Origin: Hydra vulgaris
Lineage: Eukaryota > Cnidaria > Hydrozoa > Anthoathecata > Hydridae
DNA: 64,000 bases
Direction: 5' to 3'
NCBI RefSeq assembly: GCF_038396675.1
Contig: NC_088931.1
Span: 73,240,001 to 73,304,000, forward strand
In this document: positions 1 through 11,499 of the stretch, piece by piece
Layout of the letters: each line of letters starts with the position of its first letter
Numbering within the stretch: the stretch's first letter is position 1
Notes under the pieces: model-generated
Seen by the model: the letters and a program-made list of their open reading frames with translations, nothing else
The model's database searches: none
Told to the model about the DNA's origin: nothing
Program-made: the position numbers and the translations under genes

Positions 1-314
1 AAAGAAGTCAGTAGACAATTTCTGGAAATTTGTCAGCAATGACGTCATTATTGTCGTCTTTATTGATGAATTATGCACTGATTATTTCTTAATTTTCCTA
101 ATACGATAAAGCAGCATTTTGCTGGATACGTATTATACGCCAGTTCTAAAGTTTTTATTTTTAATAATGAAAGATTTTTAAAAAAATTTTTATTCATATT
201 TCCTACTTAAATTAATAAATTTTTTAGTTGATGCTCTTTTAAATAATTTTTTTTTGTTGCTATTGCATTTACTTTTTAATAATATTTCGATATTTTATGC
301 TACTATAATTTTAG

Positions 315-461
315 TATTTGAAGTTCGAGATTACCAACGCAAAAGATAGTGACAAGCTCAACGATGTTCTTGATACGATATTATCTAAATGCAAAGAGAA
401 TGGTATATATTTAGTGGATGAATCATGTGATGAAAATTTGTTTTCTTTCTTTGTGACGTGA
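315..461 (+). CDS. Possible terminal exon of an unidentified gene
   Basis: An open frame of 48 codons plus stop follows a T-rich tract ending in TTTTAG (acceptor AG at 313-314) and stops with TGA at 459-461. It reads YLKFEITNAKDSDKLN and continues to VDESCDENLFSFFVT. The composition is ordinary soluble-protein-like and unlike the low-complexity frames around it, with a plausible helix containing DVLDTILSKCK. There is no ATG, so it would have to be the last exon of a + strand gene whose earlier exons lie left of the window. I do not recognise the family. It could be chance, because the evidence is only composition plus an acceptor. Confidence 0.3.
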   Translation, partial: YLKFEITNAKDSDKLNDVLDTILSKCKENGIYLVDESCDENLFSFFVT

Positions 462-1039
462 CATTTGTGACTTTCTGATTTCACTTTGATGAAGCGAAAT
501 TACGTTACTTTCAACGAGGCGATATCACGTTTATTCGAACAAGACGATATCACTATTAGGTGAGGTAACACGCCGTGAACTGCGCTGTGAATTAGCGGTA
601 TTTGGTAAGGTACCTGCTCACACTCATCTAATAAACATTTTAAGTTATCGAAAATGGCTGGCTAAAGAAGATTAAATGTTATCCTTTAATTCAAACAAGG
701 TCTATTTAATGGATTTTTAGTAAATTTTATATTTCGTTTTTATCATTTTTATAAATTATATGGGTAGTATTGTAAATATGGAGTTCTCGTACCAACAAAA
801 TATTCATACAATTGAATTTTGTTTTTTCTATTGACAGGATAAACCGGGGCAAGTTGGCTATTGAGCTAGGTTGACCCAGTCGAGTTTATTCAAAGAATGT
901 GCGATTTGCGAAATTTAGGTAAAGGTTGGTTTCAACCTCTTTCCAAAAAACAAACCTCTCCAAAAAAAGAACAACCCTTCTAAAAATTCAACGCTCTTTC
1001 CAAATCAAAAATAAAAAAAATCATATTTATTGGATTAAT
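462..1039. other. Intergenic AT-rich DNA
   Basis: No convincing coding frame, RNA gene or repeat was seen. It contains short T and A runs and a polypurine patch near 960-1020. Confidence 0.5.
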
Positions 1040-1295
1040 ATTTATTAGAATGGTGGGGTCGTTTTATCGATTTTTGATACATGCAATTTTGATAGCGAGA
1101 AGTTCCGAGTTCGATCCCCCATCCCTGGTAGTACCACGCTCAACTTGTTTCTCCACGCAGAGGCCTTATTCGTCAATGTTCGTGTTTCGAAGTTATAGAT
1201 TTGAGAGAGGGTTGTAACCGCAACTAAAGTAGCCTCCTCCACTGTAGTGGCCTTCTTGGCCTTGAAAAGGTAGATTAAAATTAAAAAAAAAACAT
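1040..1295 (+). repeat. tRNA-derived SINE
   Basis: A pol III B-box-like sequence (GAGTTCGATCC at 1107-1117, close to the tRNA T-arm consensus) sits about 70 bp from the 5' end. A non-tRNA body follows, then an A-rich tail at 1276-1294. The expected A box near 1045-1060 is degraded. This head-body-A-tail layout is the standard SINE structure. The open frame on the opposite strand is incidental. Confidence 0.55.
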
Positions 1296-1689
1296 CAAAG
1301 TAAACTTTGAAAAGTTCGTTTTTTCAAAGTAAACTTTGAAAAGTTAATATGCTCACTGGTGATCAACAGTATTGCATTATCCAAGTTCTAACTTTAAATC
1401 CTTAATTTAATGATTATTTTAGTATATAATGTTAAATAAAATTGGTTAATGGTTTAAGAAATAAAAGCGATTATACTCTGAACAAAACAACGGGGTAGGT
1501 TAGCCCAATGCAAATGAGGCACGTTGGGCATATGTTAAAACCGATATAAAAAGATATTTTAATTTTTGTTAAATTGCATATTTAATTTCCAATAATAATA
1601 TTTTTTGTTTTGAAATGGTCCTCGGGTTATTTGAACAGATGTATTGCCAATTTATGAGTTAAGCCAACAAATATTTTCTAAGTAACAAA

Positions 1690-2480
1690 TATTTTCTAAA
1701 CTTAAAGTTGTAAATAAAATCACTTTTATTGCGTCTTTTATTTTGTGAGGTGAGATTAAGTCATGATAATGTGGCTTCCACAGATAACGCTCTAAGAAGC
1801 GGAATTTCTTTAGTGACGTGGTTTTGAACTTTTTTAAGTTTTTTAACATTGTGTGCAAAAAAAAAATTCTAAACATCAACAGCATACCCAAGATGAGGTC
1901 TGACCAGCAATGTTTGAAGTCTCTTCCAGAATTGTACGTTTTTATAGATAAAAGCTTTCTTTAGTTGACCGAGGACAGAGTTAACTTTTGATGTTTTCAA
2001 CAGAATCAAAAATCTCAACCACAATTACTATAGTATAGATAATTGGGGTTTTTGATTTTGTTGAAGTGTAAGATAACAAACTTTGTTTAGTTAAAACGCA
2101 AGCCCCGGGTTGTAGTCCAAGAGGTGACTTGATTTATATCGTGCTGGAGCATAATTGGGGTGGATTTATAAGACGAATAGAAGTAGTCCTAGGACAGATC
2201 CTTGCGGGAGATCATTAGTGACTGGTAACCAAGTAGAGGAAACTTTTATCCGCTACTTGGTTACCAGTCACTAATGATCTCCCGCAAGATCTAGCGTTAC
2301 CTAGCGGAAACTTTTATCCGCTACTTTAAGTTACCTAGCGGAAACTTTTTTTATTTTTTTGTGAAGCATAAATCACGAGGAGTGTGTCAAAAGCCTTTTT
2401 ATAATCTAGATGATTAATAATAATGCTTTTAAAGTTGGAATAAAGCTTTGCAGCTCACAAGTTTCACCGAGTTTAAAAAG
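1690..2480 (-). pseudogene. Non-LTR retrotransposon reverse transcriptase remnant
   Basis: Read on the minus strand, fragments occur in the right order for a LINE reverse transcriptase. DYKKAFDT near 2415 is the first catalytic-Asp region. LPQGSVLG near 2200 is the PQGS motif. A C-terminal block at 1960-1740 includes LVRPHLGYAV and later RALSVEATLS, typical of CR1/Jockey-group LINEs. The frames are broken by stops and shifts, and the YADD box is not recognisable. The PQGS region is duplicated in inverted orientation and forms a hairpin. The copy is dead. Confidence 0.65.
2201..2288. repeat. Perfect 36-bp inverted duplication (hairpin)
   Basis: Positions 2201-2236 are the exact reverse complement of 2253-2288, with a 16-nt spacer at 2237-2252. 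The arm comprises the PQGS-motif region of the LINE remnant, so it is an inverted copy of LINE sequence rather than a terminator or RNA gene. Pieces of the spacer recur twice more directly downstream to about 2350. Confidence 0.85.
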
Positions 2481-2489
2481 GTCGCATTT

Positions 2490-3660
2490 GTATAAAAACA
2501 ACTAAAGTTTTAAAGATGTTTTGTTGTGTTAGCTTTATTGTTAATAATCATTTTTATATTGTTATCGATCCTACAACAGATTTAATTTTTAATTTTGTTT
2601 TAAAATGTTTAGAACCACATGTTTCTTCCAAGAGTCAAGCCCCTCTATCAATGCGTGTGACTCTTTTACTACGGATGACAAAACAAATGATCTAGTCCTG
2701 TTACCTTCTATACGTAATGGTTTTGATTGCCTCTGTTGAGCAGGAGTTTTATCTGGGTTGATGTAGATGCTATTTCAATCATTGTTAAGTATATGAGCAA
2801 CTTTGAGAATTGTATTTCCTAGTTGATAAAAACTACTTAGAATGGACCTGCCTGAGCTGAGTTGCTTTTGCTACCTCTGAAGCGTCTAATAACAACATAT
2901 TTATATTTATTTTTAAGTTTGTTTAAGAGTGATGTTACCAGCGCTATGTCGTGTTCAATACAGTCAGCAGCTAGTGCAGAACGCGATGTATTAAAACAAA
3001 AAAAATTTTTTTTTTTCTGGACTTCTCGTGCTTTTGCACCAAGTAATTCCATTTGAGAGTTTGATATAGTTACTTCGCCACGTCCAGACACGGTAGTTTA
3101 GAAGGGACAAGTTATTATACGCAAGCGCAAAAAAATTTAAGAAAATAAAATTTTTAAAAATTACTTCGGCTTGTGGAAACGAACTTTTTTAGTTCGATCA
3201 CTGTTTATTTATAATATCTGTTTATTTATAATATAATATTTCCATGTAAATCACCACTTTTAACTCTTTTTATGGCTGAAAATATAATAGGCTTATCTTT
3301 GTTACATGAGAAATTACCTCAAATAAGATTAAAAGTATATTTAAAAGTTTAAAGTTGTGCTTTTCAAAGAAATTTAACAATCCAAGCTGAGCGTGATTTG
3401 TTTATACTTTTAAAAACACATTATCTAACTATCTGAGCGTAGAAATTTATTTACCATTTCAAAAAACGTAGATAACTTTTATCTGTATTTAATACCTGTT
3501 AAAGATCTTAGCACTCAATTTTTTTCCACTACTTTTTTTATATGCACTCTCATATATTTGATATCATATATAAATTATATCATCTCATATATTCATGTAT
3601 GTACTTATTTATTCTCATCTATTCATCTATTCATAATCTCGTATATTCATGTATGTACTC
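2490..3660. other. AT-rich DNA, no gene recognised
   Basis: An 84-codon minus-strand frame (3091-2837) is not recognised. The DNA just upstream of it (about 3100-3180, minus strand) resembles about 50 bp at 30530-30580 on the + strand, including TGCGCTTGCGTA and AATAACTTGTC. The two regions may be relics of one repeat family. Confidence 0.4.
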
Positions 3661-3691
<31 letters not shown>

Positions 3692-3905
3692 TGTATGTAT
3701 GTATGTATGTATGTATGTATGTATGTATGTATGTATGTATGTATGTATGTATGTATGTATGTATGTATGTATGTATGTATGTATGTATGTATGTATGTAT
3801 GTATGTATGTATGTATGTATGTATGTATGTATGTATGTATGTATGTATGTATGTATGTATGTATGTATGTATGTATGTATGTATGTATGTATGTATGTAT
3901 ATATG
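3661..3905. repeat. (TATG)n microsatellite
   Basis: About 60 near-perfect tetranucleotide repeats. All open frames across it (MYVC or HTYI repeats) are artefacts of a 4-bp repeat with no stop codons. Confidence 0.97.
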
Positions 3906-5330
3906 TATTTTTTTTTCCCCCCTGAAATTGTCATAACTTTGTCAAATCTTATTCAAATGTCTATAATTTGGTACCAAAAGATAGATGCAAGAGTAGGCTA
4001 CTAGTTTTTATTAGTCTATAGATATAAGGCGTCTTTAGGGGGCCCGGGGGATACCGAAACACCACCATAACCCTAAAAAAATACAAGTTTTCAACAACTT
4101 TTATTTTCGATTAACGGTTGGGTGTCTTCGTTATGGTCTAATACCCTCGCAGTAAAATGTTACACTCTAATAAATATTTTAAACAAGAGTACACCCAGAT
4201 TATATTGTGTGTTTAAAAGTATAAACTACATTTTCTTACTTTACAACCTACATGAGTGGTGTATAAAAACCAATATGGGTGGGGCGAGTGCCACGCCCTA
4301 CCCTCACTCTTCTCCAACCTAAAAAGAATATTTTAAAAAAATCTCGAGTGCCACTACCCTACCCTCACTCTTCTCCAACCTAAAAAGAATATTTAAAAAA
4401 ACAGATTTAAAAAACGATTTTAAATTGTGTGTAACTAAAAGAGAAAATTAAAATACAAAATTTTTTTACCACATAAGGTAGGGTGGAGTGTGTGCCACGC
4501 CCACCACCCTTCTCTAACTAGAAAATGTTTTTTTCAAGAAAATTGAAGAACAGTTTTAAATAGTGTTTCTTTTAAAAGAGAGAAATTAGTTGAATTTTTT
4601 TTTACAACATTTGTTACGGGAGGGACGTGTACCACGATTAACAACCCCCCCTACCCCTTCTCCAACCTGAAATTGAAAAATGGTGTTAAATTGCGGGTTT
4701 TTTTAAAAGAATTAGTTTAAAAAATTATTTTACACATTTATTAATTATTTTACACACAAAAAAAATATGCAAAAGATAAAACCAATTTTAAAATTTGTAT
4801 TTTAAAAATTCAATATTTAAAATTCCAAAAGTGAAACTAAATAATTCATTTTTAACAAAAGACACCACGTGAAGGTAAGCTAGAGCCGTCTATCAAAAAT
4901 ATTTTGCAAGCTATAAAACTTGCTGTACCATATATGTAAGCTACAAAACTTGCGGTACTCCTTTTGCAAGCTACAGAACTTGCTGTACCATATTTGCAAG
5001 CTACAAAAACTTGGGGTACCCTTTTGGTAATTTATAATTATATAAAAATTAAAAACTATTATATAAAATATAAATTATTTATATATTCAAATATAACTTT
5101 TTTTTTTTAATTTTAACTTTTTTTAATTCTATTATTTGATTATCTATTTTTACTGATTATTGTTACTATATTATAATTATTATCTATTATTCTACTTGTT
5201 ACTCTACTTAAAACTATAAAAATTATAAATTAGCATATAAATAATTTTTATACTCAAATTAGGAAAATATTAATTCTCCTGTTATAACATCAGCAGCAAG
5301 CTGTATTTTTTTCATCTGTGTTTTTTTCAT
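3906..5330. repeat. Divergent tandem repeats in AT-rich DNA
   Basis: Between about 4260 and 4680, roughly 100-120-bp units recur with the core CTACCCTCACTCTTCTCCAA, GTGCCACGCCC or close variants. Between 4900 and 5030, four units of about 34 bp contain CAAGCTACAAAACTTGC. No coding sequence is seen. Confidence 0.6.
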
Positions 5331-5589
5331 CAAGAAAGAGTGTAAATTATGTCTTGTAATCTCTTGTTTACCTTTTCAACTTTTCTATCATAAATGACAA
5401 ATTTTGAATAGTCGGCGTCATACCACTCGTGACCAAGTTTTCTGCCAACAATTCTCTCTGACATAACATCATCTAAATCTTCGAGTTACTTTGCAGATAA
5501 GTGCTTATATAAATGTATTATTTCACTGGTAGTTAAAATACACAGCTCACGGTCTAACTTTCATTTTTGTTTTTCGTTGGCATTTCTTG

Positions 5590-7480
5590 GCGTTAACACG
5601 CTAGTCTACCTGTAATCTCTGCTCGAATTTCATGGAAATAGACCACTTAACTACCTTTTCTCTTGAGAACCCCTCCAGATTATTAAAATAATCGATCGTC
5701 CTAAACTTTTTCGATCTCAATTTGCTAGATATATAACAAATTGTTGCATTAGGGCATCGTCCTTTGGCATCACTAAACATACCCATTAAGTCTTCGCTAT
5801 CTATATTGTGAAGCCTTGCACTAGCTGTCTCCTTTTTGAGTGCTGTTGTAATAGAAAGGGAGAAATATCCCTTATATTGACGAGTCAGCACTTCTTCAAC
5901 TGCTTTAAGACAAGCAGAAGTCATTTTTACAATTTGTTCATCAATGTATAAAAATAAAAATATAATAGATTGTAAAATATTTGGGACAAGCGTAGTTCTA
6001 AAGAAATCTACCTTTCTGCAAAATAGTGGAGCTGGATTAAATTTGCAATTAGTGATTTCTTTTAGAACGTCTTTTACTACCTGGATACCAGTGACATGAT
6101 CAAAACTTGCATCATCAGCTGAGACATAAAACTTAGTCATGGAAGGTCAACTGAGAAGTTTACTAAATAGTGCAAGCACTCGCATTTATTTTATAGCAGT
6201 TGTATTACAAAATGCTTTTCGTAAAATTGGTTGTAAACTGAAACATTTTACTGTTCCAGAGGTCAGATGAAGTAGAAAAGCATTATAGTGTTTCTTAAAA
6301 ATGAAACAAGAATGTGCAGACAGTTTCCACGATACCGTGGAATAATACTTCGCGGTAGTTCATTAATGTCTAAAAAATTTAAAAAACTTTGTCGATCGCC
6401 TTTGCCATCTTTAAACTTCATCTTGTTCATTGCTAACACAATTTTGATTGCCATGCAATCATATCCAAACAATTAGCAAGTTCAAATTCAAGAGATTTCA
6501 AGACTTCGCGACATGAAATAGCAATTGTGTCTAGAGGGTGCAAATGACAATTTAGCTCATTTAAATTCTTCCCCCAGGTATTACAAATTTCGGAAATGGT
6601 AAGATGGTTAATTGACACTCTGTCAGACATAGTGTTGGATATATTTGATATGATTGTAATACGACATTCATTAAAGGGAAGTGAGTGAAAATGTTATTAA
6701 ATAAAAGCTAAATGATTGACTGCACCACATATATGGTTTTCATAATCAACAGCTGTTCCACCAGGTAACTAGTCTAGAGCAATGACCTGACAGTTATTTT
6801 TAGAAGTCAGATGAACGGTGATATTAACACCTTCTTGTGTCGTTGCATCAAATCCAAGAGTAAGATAAAAATTACTCATAGCCCATTCTGCTGCTTGCAG
6901 TTCTGCTATACTGCCAAGCTAACGAGCCATTTGGTCAATAGTACAACGATGGGGAATGTCTGTAATGTTAACACCCAGGTATTGTGCAATTTTTGAAATT
7001 AGGAATAGAGTATTACCTGTTGGAACATTACCTAATAACATGCCATAAACTATCATCCTCATTTTTAAAGGGTAACTCTTATCGTCATCTGACTTATTAA
7101 TATTAGGACTTTCCCCCCCCCCCCCCTTTTTATCTGGTAGATGTCGTTTTCTAGTTGAGCAATCAACATTTTATTTGCCTTATCATCGGTATTATGTTTC
7201 ACTTTTATTTGCATTAAGTTTTTTTTACTTTTACTTTCAATGCCTTTGTTTTCGCTTTAAGATTGCGAATTAACCTACTGTAATGAATTAACCTACTGAA
7301 ATTTTAATTTATTTTTTTAGTTCTCTAACTTCTCTCCGTAAAGCTTTTTTAATACGTTCTTTTCTGTTGATATTTTGCCTGAATACTTTTAATTTACACG
7401 GCATACTAGTATATTTAGATTGAACTTTTGCTATTTTTATCTTGTGTTCTCTCATGGAGCAAGCTAACAGAGAAGATAAA
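5590..7480 (-). pseudogene. Unrecognised transposon-type gene, decayed
   Basis: Minus-strand fragments line up over 1.9 kb: a basic coiled-coil-like segment (NINRKERIKKALRREVREL, near 7400-7320); MLLGNVPTGNTLFLISKIAQ near 7040; LNELNCHLHPLDTIAISC near 6550; KFKDGKGDRQSFLNFLD with IIPRYRGN near 6400; and a 179-codon open frame (6140-5601) containing SARLHNIDSEDLMGMFSDAK and CYISSKLRSKK. In-frame stops and frame changes separate the pieces. The style matches multicopy uncharacterised proteins of cnidarian genomes that behave like transposon genes, but I cannot name a superfamily. No terminal repeats were found. Confidence 0.5.
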
Positions 7481-7489
7481 TACGATAAC

Positions 7490-8235
7490 TTAGAGATTAA
7501 TACGATAACTCAGAACAGAAGACTGCGAAACAATAACCAATGAACTACTCTGTTTACGATGCATTTCCAGCGCGATTTCCAGTTGGCCCAGGGTACTTGA
7601 ACCTATACCTTCTAAATTTACCATATGTAAGCTCTAAATGACAATAATGTGTAAATAAACACAGTACTGAATAAAATTATGTAACATTTGATAAAAACCA
7701 ATGATTTTTAAAAGTGATAAATTGTTTTAAAAAATAAAAAATTTACCAGTCGTAGCAGAAGAATATGTCACTAAAGATTAATAAAGTTTCAATCAAAAAT
7801 AAATACTGTAATTGCCAAGAAATGCATACACATATTAAAAAGTAATAATTTTTAAACTTACCCTTGTTACAGATAAAGATGGAACTAAAGTTAAAAAATT
7901 GTAATTAAAAAAAAAAATTTATGAATCTGAAGGTATTCTACCTAATCACAGAATAAAAAGTTTTAAAATTACTAAAAACATTTAGCAAGTGTTGAAAGGA
8001 GGTAAGATCGAAAAAATATAAACTAAAGTAAAGCATTCTTATTTGGAGTTTTATAATCATTACAAAAAATTATGCTATACAAACTTACCAGTGGTAGGCT
8101 GTGTTAATTGGACTGAAGATAACAATAAAATCGTACAATTACACAAAAAAATTTGAAATTTTCAAAAGTAAGTTATGAGCAATGAAAATGTAATAATTAA
8201 AATAATTAAGAAAATGTATTTATATATATTGGTAA

Positions 8236-8288
<53 letters not shown>

Positions 8289-9713
8289 CAATGTTTTATT
8301 GGTTATGGTTATAATATAATTATAAATCACATAATTTATATATAACTTATATATAAATTATGTGATTTATACTTACGAAATCTTGAAAATTCAGCGTAAT
8401 GTGTGCTAGGATCTAAACAAGAATTAAACTGGTAACAAGAAGTAAACATTATGTTTTTATATTTTATTATTTTAAAACTATTACTTTTGATTTGATTATA
8501 AACTGATAGTACCACTTTAATAAAAAATACAACAATCATAATTTAAAAAACTTCATTAATTAATTGGAATTTGTTATAATAAAATTGTCAACTGATACTA
8601 TCAGTTAACAACCATATCAAAAACAACAGTTTTAATCTAACAGTGTCAGATTAAATCAAATGAAAAAAATTTATGATAAATATAAAACCTAAATTTTTTT
8701 TTTTATGTATCATTTAAATATAGATTAATGTGTCAGTGATACATGATTTTTTTTAAATAAAAAGATTATTGAGTCAGTGGACATTACTCTTTTTTTAAAT
8801 GTTACATAAAAAAATAAATTTTTACATTTTAAATAAATATATGCATAATTAATAGTATTTATCATTATTATTTTGATTTAAAAATAGTTAATAATATTTT
8901 TATTATATAACAAAATATTAAACTTACTATCTATTAAAGAATCCTAATAATTTTTAGTTATTCATTTAATTTAATCTAATTATGAAAATCAAAATAACAC
9001 AATTATGCAAAAAAAATTTTAATAAATGGCCCCTCTGTCCGCTCCGGGATTTCGCTTACCGAAAAAAAACAACAGAAAAACCGAATTTAGGTACCATAAA
9101 ACCTAAAATAATTAAACTAACTGCTACCAATTATTTTTTGCTGATTTTTGGCAGGTGCAAAAAAAATAATGTAGTAAATAGGTTAACTTGCAAAAAAAGC
9201 TTAGTAACCATAAATAAATATCATATAAAAATCAAGCTCAACCTTTCTTCTTTATAAAAATAATTTATATTTATATATGTTTCTAATAAAAAACACATTT
9301 AAAAACGTTTGCCTAAGGCAACTTAAAAAAAATGTTATACATAGTATAACACATTTTTAGCTATCTGCTACATATTAATTTTCGTTAAAATTTGGCATGT
9401 ACATAGACAATACATATATAAATGTGTTAGAAAAATAAAAAAAGCGGGACCAACATTTCTTCGACTACAAATTAATGTGAGCACATCAATTAAATATTCT
9501 GGAGCAAAATAATCCACAAAAAAGTTCAGTAACCATACATAAAAGTCTTTAAATAATCAAGATTAACTTTTCTTCTTTCAAAAAAGTATCTATGTGTTTA
9601 TATTTTTCTAAAAAGAAACTCCACAAAACTATGTCTATCTCACGCTGCCTAAAAAGAAATGAAAAAAACGAGTCACAAAATTTTAGCACAAAAATCAGTT
9701 CCGTAAATCGCGA
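7490..9713. other. AT-rich intergenic DNA with a short TA array
   Basis: A (TA)n run lies at about 8237-8284 and a long palindrome at 8322-8370. Small frames (for example 8982-9257) are lysine/asparagine-rich and look like chance. No gene is supported. Confidence 0.5.
8322..8370. repeat. 49-bp perfect palindrome
   Basis: Positions 8322-8345 are the exact reverse complement of 8347-8370 around a single central C at 8346. It lies 38 bp downstream of a TA microsatellite. It may be a fold-back relic. No function is implied. Confidence 0.85.
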
Positions 9714-10215
9714 TGTATGTATGTAAGTATGTATGTATGTATGTATGTATGTATGTATGTATGTATGTATGTATGTATGTATGTATGTATGTATGTATGT
9801 ATGTATGTATGTATGTATGTATGTATGTATGTATGTATGTATGTATGTATGTATGTATGGATGCATGTATGTATGTATGTATGTATGTATGTATGTATGT
9901 ATGTATGTATGTATGTATGTATGTATGTATGTATGTATGTATGTATGTATGTATGTATGAAAGTACGTATGTATGTATGTATGCATGTATGCATGTATGT
10001 ATGTATGCATGTATGCATGTATGCATGTATGCATGTATGCATGTATGTATGCATGTATGCATGTATGCATGTATGCATGTATGCATGTATGCATGTATGC
10101 ATGTATGCATGTATGCATGTATGCATGTATGCATGTATGCATGTATGTATGTATGTATGTATGTATGTATGTATGTATGTATGTATGTATGTATGTATGT
10201 ATGTATGTATGTATG
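9714..10215. repeat. Compound TATG / ATGCATGT microsatellite
   Basis: Pure TATG repeats run to about 9957. An ATGC/ATGT higher-order 8-bp block follows at about 9980-10143, then TATG again to 10215. The hAT element starts at 10216, and the same array resumes at 14044. Confidence 0.95.
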
Positions 10216-10832
10216 CAGGGCCGTATTTAGGGGTGGTTCGGAGGGGCAATAGCCCCATCCCCCTGGAATATGTCAAGGGGACGCCAAAATTTTTACGGAG
10301 ACTATAAAAAGTTTTCTGAAAAATTATAAATCATATTAATATTAAAATATAATATTATAGTACAAAATACTAAATATTAGGTAATTGACAATTGCACAAT
10401 ATTGTAAATTGTTATTTGTTTCCCAATCTGCGGAATATTATTTCGGCCTCCGTCATAGATGAGTATAGCGGCGAGCACGGTCACGGCAAAATATATTATA
10501 CTTATATAGTTATAACTTAATATATAACTAATATATTTATTGTTGATATATAATGAATCAAAAAAAAAAAACTTAGCGGAGCTGCAAATAAAAAAAGAAA
10601 ATTGCAAATTGAAAATAATATTTAAAAACTTCTAAAAATATTTGATTTTTTTTCAAAACAAGAAATAAAAGGTAAGTGTTTTTAGCAACTGTCGGTTATT
10701 AGTTTTATGTTTTATAATCTAGCTCTCTAGTTACATTTAATACATTTTTAAAATAATTAATATTAATTTAGTTAAAATTACATTAATACAATAACTTCAT
10801 TATACACTTTGTTGGTTTAAAAAAAAATTAAG

Positions 10833-11330
10833 AAAATGAAGGATCACCAAGTGAAATTGAGTCTGTTGTATTGTCTAAGAAAACAAGTAGTCAAGTATCA
10901 CACAACAACACCAGAAATATTAATGATTTACATAAAGCAGGCTCCAGTGATGTTCCATTGTAAGTAATTTCATATGTTTTAAAATATTCCTTTATAATAA
11001 TAAGTTACATATTTATAAAAAATATTGGCATTTTATAATTGCTGACTAGAACCAACCTTGTATGAAAAATTAATTAAAATTCCAGTATTTTCAATTAATT
11101 GTTTTAAAAACTAGCCTGAGATCTATTAAAAGAATGTTTTAGTATTTTATTAATTTAAATTTTTATTGTCGTTTTAGAAGTAACAATGAAGAAAATGAAG
11201 AGGCACTTAGTGAAATTGAGTCTGTTATATTGTCCAAGAAAACAAGTAGTCAAGTATCACTCAATAAGGCTGGAAATATTAATCTGGATATCGATGTTTT
11301 ACATAAACCAGATTCCAGTGATATTCCAGG
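10833..11330 (+). pseudogene. Two tandemly duplicated 5' exons of the hAT transposase gene
   Basis: Exon a (about 10833-10959, donor GTAAGT) and exon b (11178-11330, acceptor TTTTAG, donor GTGAGA) encode related peptides. Both contain SEIESV, LSKKTSSQVS, LHK and SSDVP or SSDIP. They are separated by about 220 bp of AT-rich intron. Exon b is exactly 51 codons. The pattern indicates duplication of a small exon encoding a linker ahead of the TTF-type zinc finger. Function beyond that is unknown. Confidence 0.6.
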
Positions 11331-11499
11331 GTGAGAAACTTCATAATATTTTAAAATATTTCTTTATAATATGTACAATTTGTATAAAAATGTTAGTTAT
11401 TTATCTTTGTTGATTTGTGTAAATCTCCTATGTAAAATTAGTAAAATTTAAAATTAAACCTAACCAATAAATGTTGTTTAAAAAAAATAATGTAAAAAT

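Noticed and set aside
2837-3091. 84-codon minus-strand frame as a histone-like gene (begins MSGRG)
   Set aside because: Only the first five residues resemble histone H4/H2A; the rest does not match.
3542-4004. Long open frames of MYVC/HTYI repeats (also at 9549-10307 and 13968-14536)
   Set aside because: A TATG microsatellite is open in all frames by composition; no protein is implied.
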